Part shown: one piece after another, positions 62,101 through 64,000 of the stretch
How positions within the stretch are numbered: the stretch's first letter is position 1
How the letters are laid out: each line of letters begins with the position of its first letter
Assembly (NCBI GenBank): GCA_008711295.1
Contig: VUYV01000063.1
Coordinates: 564,764-628,763, forward strand
Reading direction: 5' to 3'
Source: Anarhynchus alexandrinus
Taxonomy: Eukaryota > Chordata > Aves > Charadriiformes > Charadriidae
Length of the DNA: 64,000 nt
The notes under the pieces: model-generated
Told to the model about the DNA's origin: nothing
Database searches by the model: none
The model's input: the letters and a program-made list of their open reading frames with translations, nothing else
Made by a program: the position numbers and the translations under genes

Positions 62101-64000
62101 GCCAGCAAGTTGGGTTGAGGGAGAAAGGCTGCTTGACTGTCTTTGGAGGAGAGTTGGAGGATGTGAACTATGAAATGGAGATTTGGTGCATGTAGCAATG
62201 TCCCAGAGAGACATTCTGGAGACATCCTGGAGAGCAGGATGGAGCAGAGCACCCCCGTTATTTACCCCATATTACTGTCTCAGCCGTCAGTAGGTTACCA
62301 GAGTTTCTGTCTTAATAGCTTTACTGTTGCTGGATATTTGTTATACTAGTAATTTTATGGCTAAGGTGCTTATAATTATATACTTTTTATTACTTAATTT
62401 ATTAATAATGCTGTACAGTACAACATACTACTCATGTTTATGGTTTGATGCTTTTTGATGAAAAGGAAGGAAAAGTTCTTTACTGGGAACTGCAGTTCTC
62501 TGGGAGGCATTGCCCCTGGGTATGTTCTGCTGTGGGTGAACATGTCTGGAGAGGTGAAGTTTGGAAAACTTTCTGTTTAGCAGTAGCTGCTGAGAGGCGT
62601 TTGTCTTGACTTTTTTCATGCCGTTTCCAGAGTATAAAGGGCAGTAATGTTTTTTGTTCCTCAAAAGACAAGAGACTTTGAAGAGGAAGGGCAAAGTGCA
62701 GGATAGCGCCTCTCCAAGAACTGTATTGCACTGGGAAATAACCTTTCTTCTTTAAGCTTTTGCCCATTTTCTTGTTGTACTCTGGTTGACTTTGGGCTGC
62801 TATTGGAGACGAATATCAATTGGAAAACTACCAAATTCAGCACGTTCTCTGGAACTTCCTTGCAGCCACAATATTTTTATTGTTGTGTTTCTGCATTCTC
62901 AGTACTTGGAATAGGCACATTCTGTAAGAAAGACATTGAAGTTGCTTGGTATCTGCTGAGATGAGCTCTGTTCACCATTGATAGAATTGCTGAACCATTT
63001 CTGTATCTGTATTTTAAGCATTCCAAGATTCCAGTGACTATACTGTCAGTCAGGATAGAGTTTGTTATGACTTTTGATTTCCACTCTGGCTACTTTATAG
63101 ACTTCTATAGAAAAGTTGGTCTTTATTTTTTGGTGTGGAGGGCTTGTAGCTGTACCCATTCTAAAGGAGTCAGATGGTGAATATGTTCACTTGGATGAGT
63201 TTCTGATACCACTAACTGTGCCCTCAAGGAGATCTTATCCACACAAAAAACAATTCAAAGGATCTGTGATTAGAACTTGATGCTGGGAAAAGGACTGGCT
63301 TTGCAGTAATGAAGTTTTTTGGACAGAGGGAATAGTAATCATTGGCTGAAGTGGTGAAATAAGAAGTGAGTAAGGTTAAGGTAAAGTTCCAGCAGCAACC
63401 AGACCTCTCGTTGGAAAAAATGTTTTGGTTAAAGCCTTCAGAAACTTCAGTACATTCTAGATAGGTGGAATGTAAAAAGTCAGAGCTGAGATGGTGTTCA
63501 GGTGCAGGTTCACAGAATGAAGAAACAGGGTCTCAGGGTGTTTTAAGAGTCTAGAAAAGTCAAAGTTGTAGGAAAAAAGCAATCTGAAATGTGAGCATAT
63601 TGAAAGTGTAATTCATCTATTATAATCAATCCATTTAACTGTCTTTCCTGTTATTTATGATGGTGCTTCTGGATATTATTAGTATATATCTGAGGTTGCA
63701 AAGCTTCATGGCAGAAACTAGAGAAAAAGGTGGTGGGGAAGGATAAAGAGAGAAGAGATCCCTTAGAGAGGCTTGTAGAAGATCTTCCTTTGTAATCACC
63801 TTTGGGTTTGGGATTGGCTTGAATGACTGAAAAAAAATGGTCTGGCAAGAGAATTGCGCCCCAGCAAAATTTGCACTGCTGTACTCTGGAGTTGTAAGCT
63901 GACACTGGGAATTACTCAAGTAGTAAATCTGGAACTTGGCTTTACACTCTGGCCTGGCATAGCAAATGAGCTGTACTCACAGTGTGCTGCTCGGCACCCG
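62101..64000. other. distal stretch, nothing recognised
   Basis: AT-rich anonymous DNA. Open frames at 62428-62843 and 63635-63919 on the minus strand overlap each other in different frames and show no domain, so no gene is called. Confidence 0.5.

Noticed and set aside
61884..62252. 122-codon minus-strand frame with a reverse-transcriptase motif as a separate gene
   Set aside because: It is the 5' part of the CR1 copy at 61021-62100 in a shifted frame, running past the element into flanking DNA.
1..64000. CRISPR arrays, tRNA or rRNA genes, operon-like clusters
   Set aside because: No regularly spaced repeats with unique spacers, no tRNA-like promoter boxes with cloverleaf potential, and no rRNA segments were noticed; the window is ordinary vertebrate genomic DNA.

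Overview
The window is nuclear DNA from a bird. It has AT-rich introns with GT-AG boundaries, many CR1 LINE fragments whose 3' ends carry the avian ATTCTATG tandem octamer, one solo LTR, a 48-base N gap and three single-base Ns. The gene order BCCIP(+) / DHX32(-) / FANK1(+) matches the order I recall for human 10q26. The species cannot be told from the sequence.

Region 1 (1 to about 7.4 kb, + strand): the last four visible coding exons of BCCIP, coding for about 209 C-terminal residues, then a stop and an AATAAA signal. The upstream exons lie before the window.

Region 2 (7.6 to 34.3 kb, - strand): a complete DHX32 gene with eleven coding exons. All splice phases agree and the joined frame is 2250 nt (749 codons plus stop). 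BCCIP and DHX32 converge tail to tail, with only about 475 bp between stop codons. A 10.3-kb intron of DHX32 holds a 5'-truncated CR1. A CpG-rich block at 34.0-34.4 kb is the probable DHX32 promoter.

Region 3 (34.4 to 48.9 kb): apparently intergenic and rich in mobile elements. It holds a CR1 fragment, a solo LTR of 547 bp with an exact 5-bp target-site duplication, a CR1 nested inside an opposite-strand CR1, and a 232-bp direct duplication around a CR1 fragment broken by a single N. The duplication may record an allele with and without the insertion.

Region 4 (48.9 to 60.6 kb, + strand): five collinear relics of FANK1 (fibronectin type III plus ankyrin repeats). They keep recognisable splice sites but carry in-frame stops and frameshifts. 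I read this as a unitary pseudogene, and it is the most interesting observation here. The rest, to 64 kb, is old and young CR1 copies and anonymous sequence.

The two intact genes are housekeeping-type: BCCIP acts in genome stability and ribosome assembly, and DHX32 is a DEAH-helicase relative with degenerate catalytic motifs. No CRISPR array, tRNA, rRNA or operon-like system was seen.
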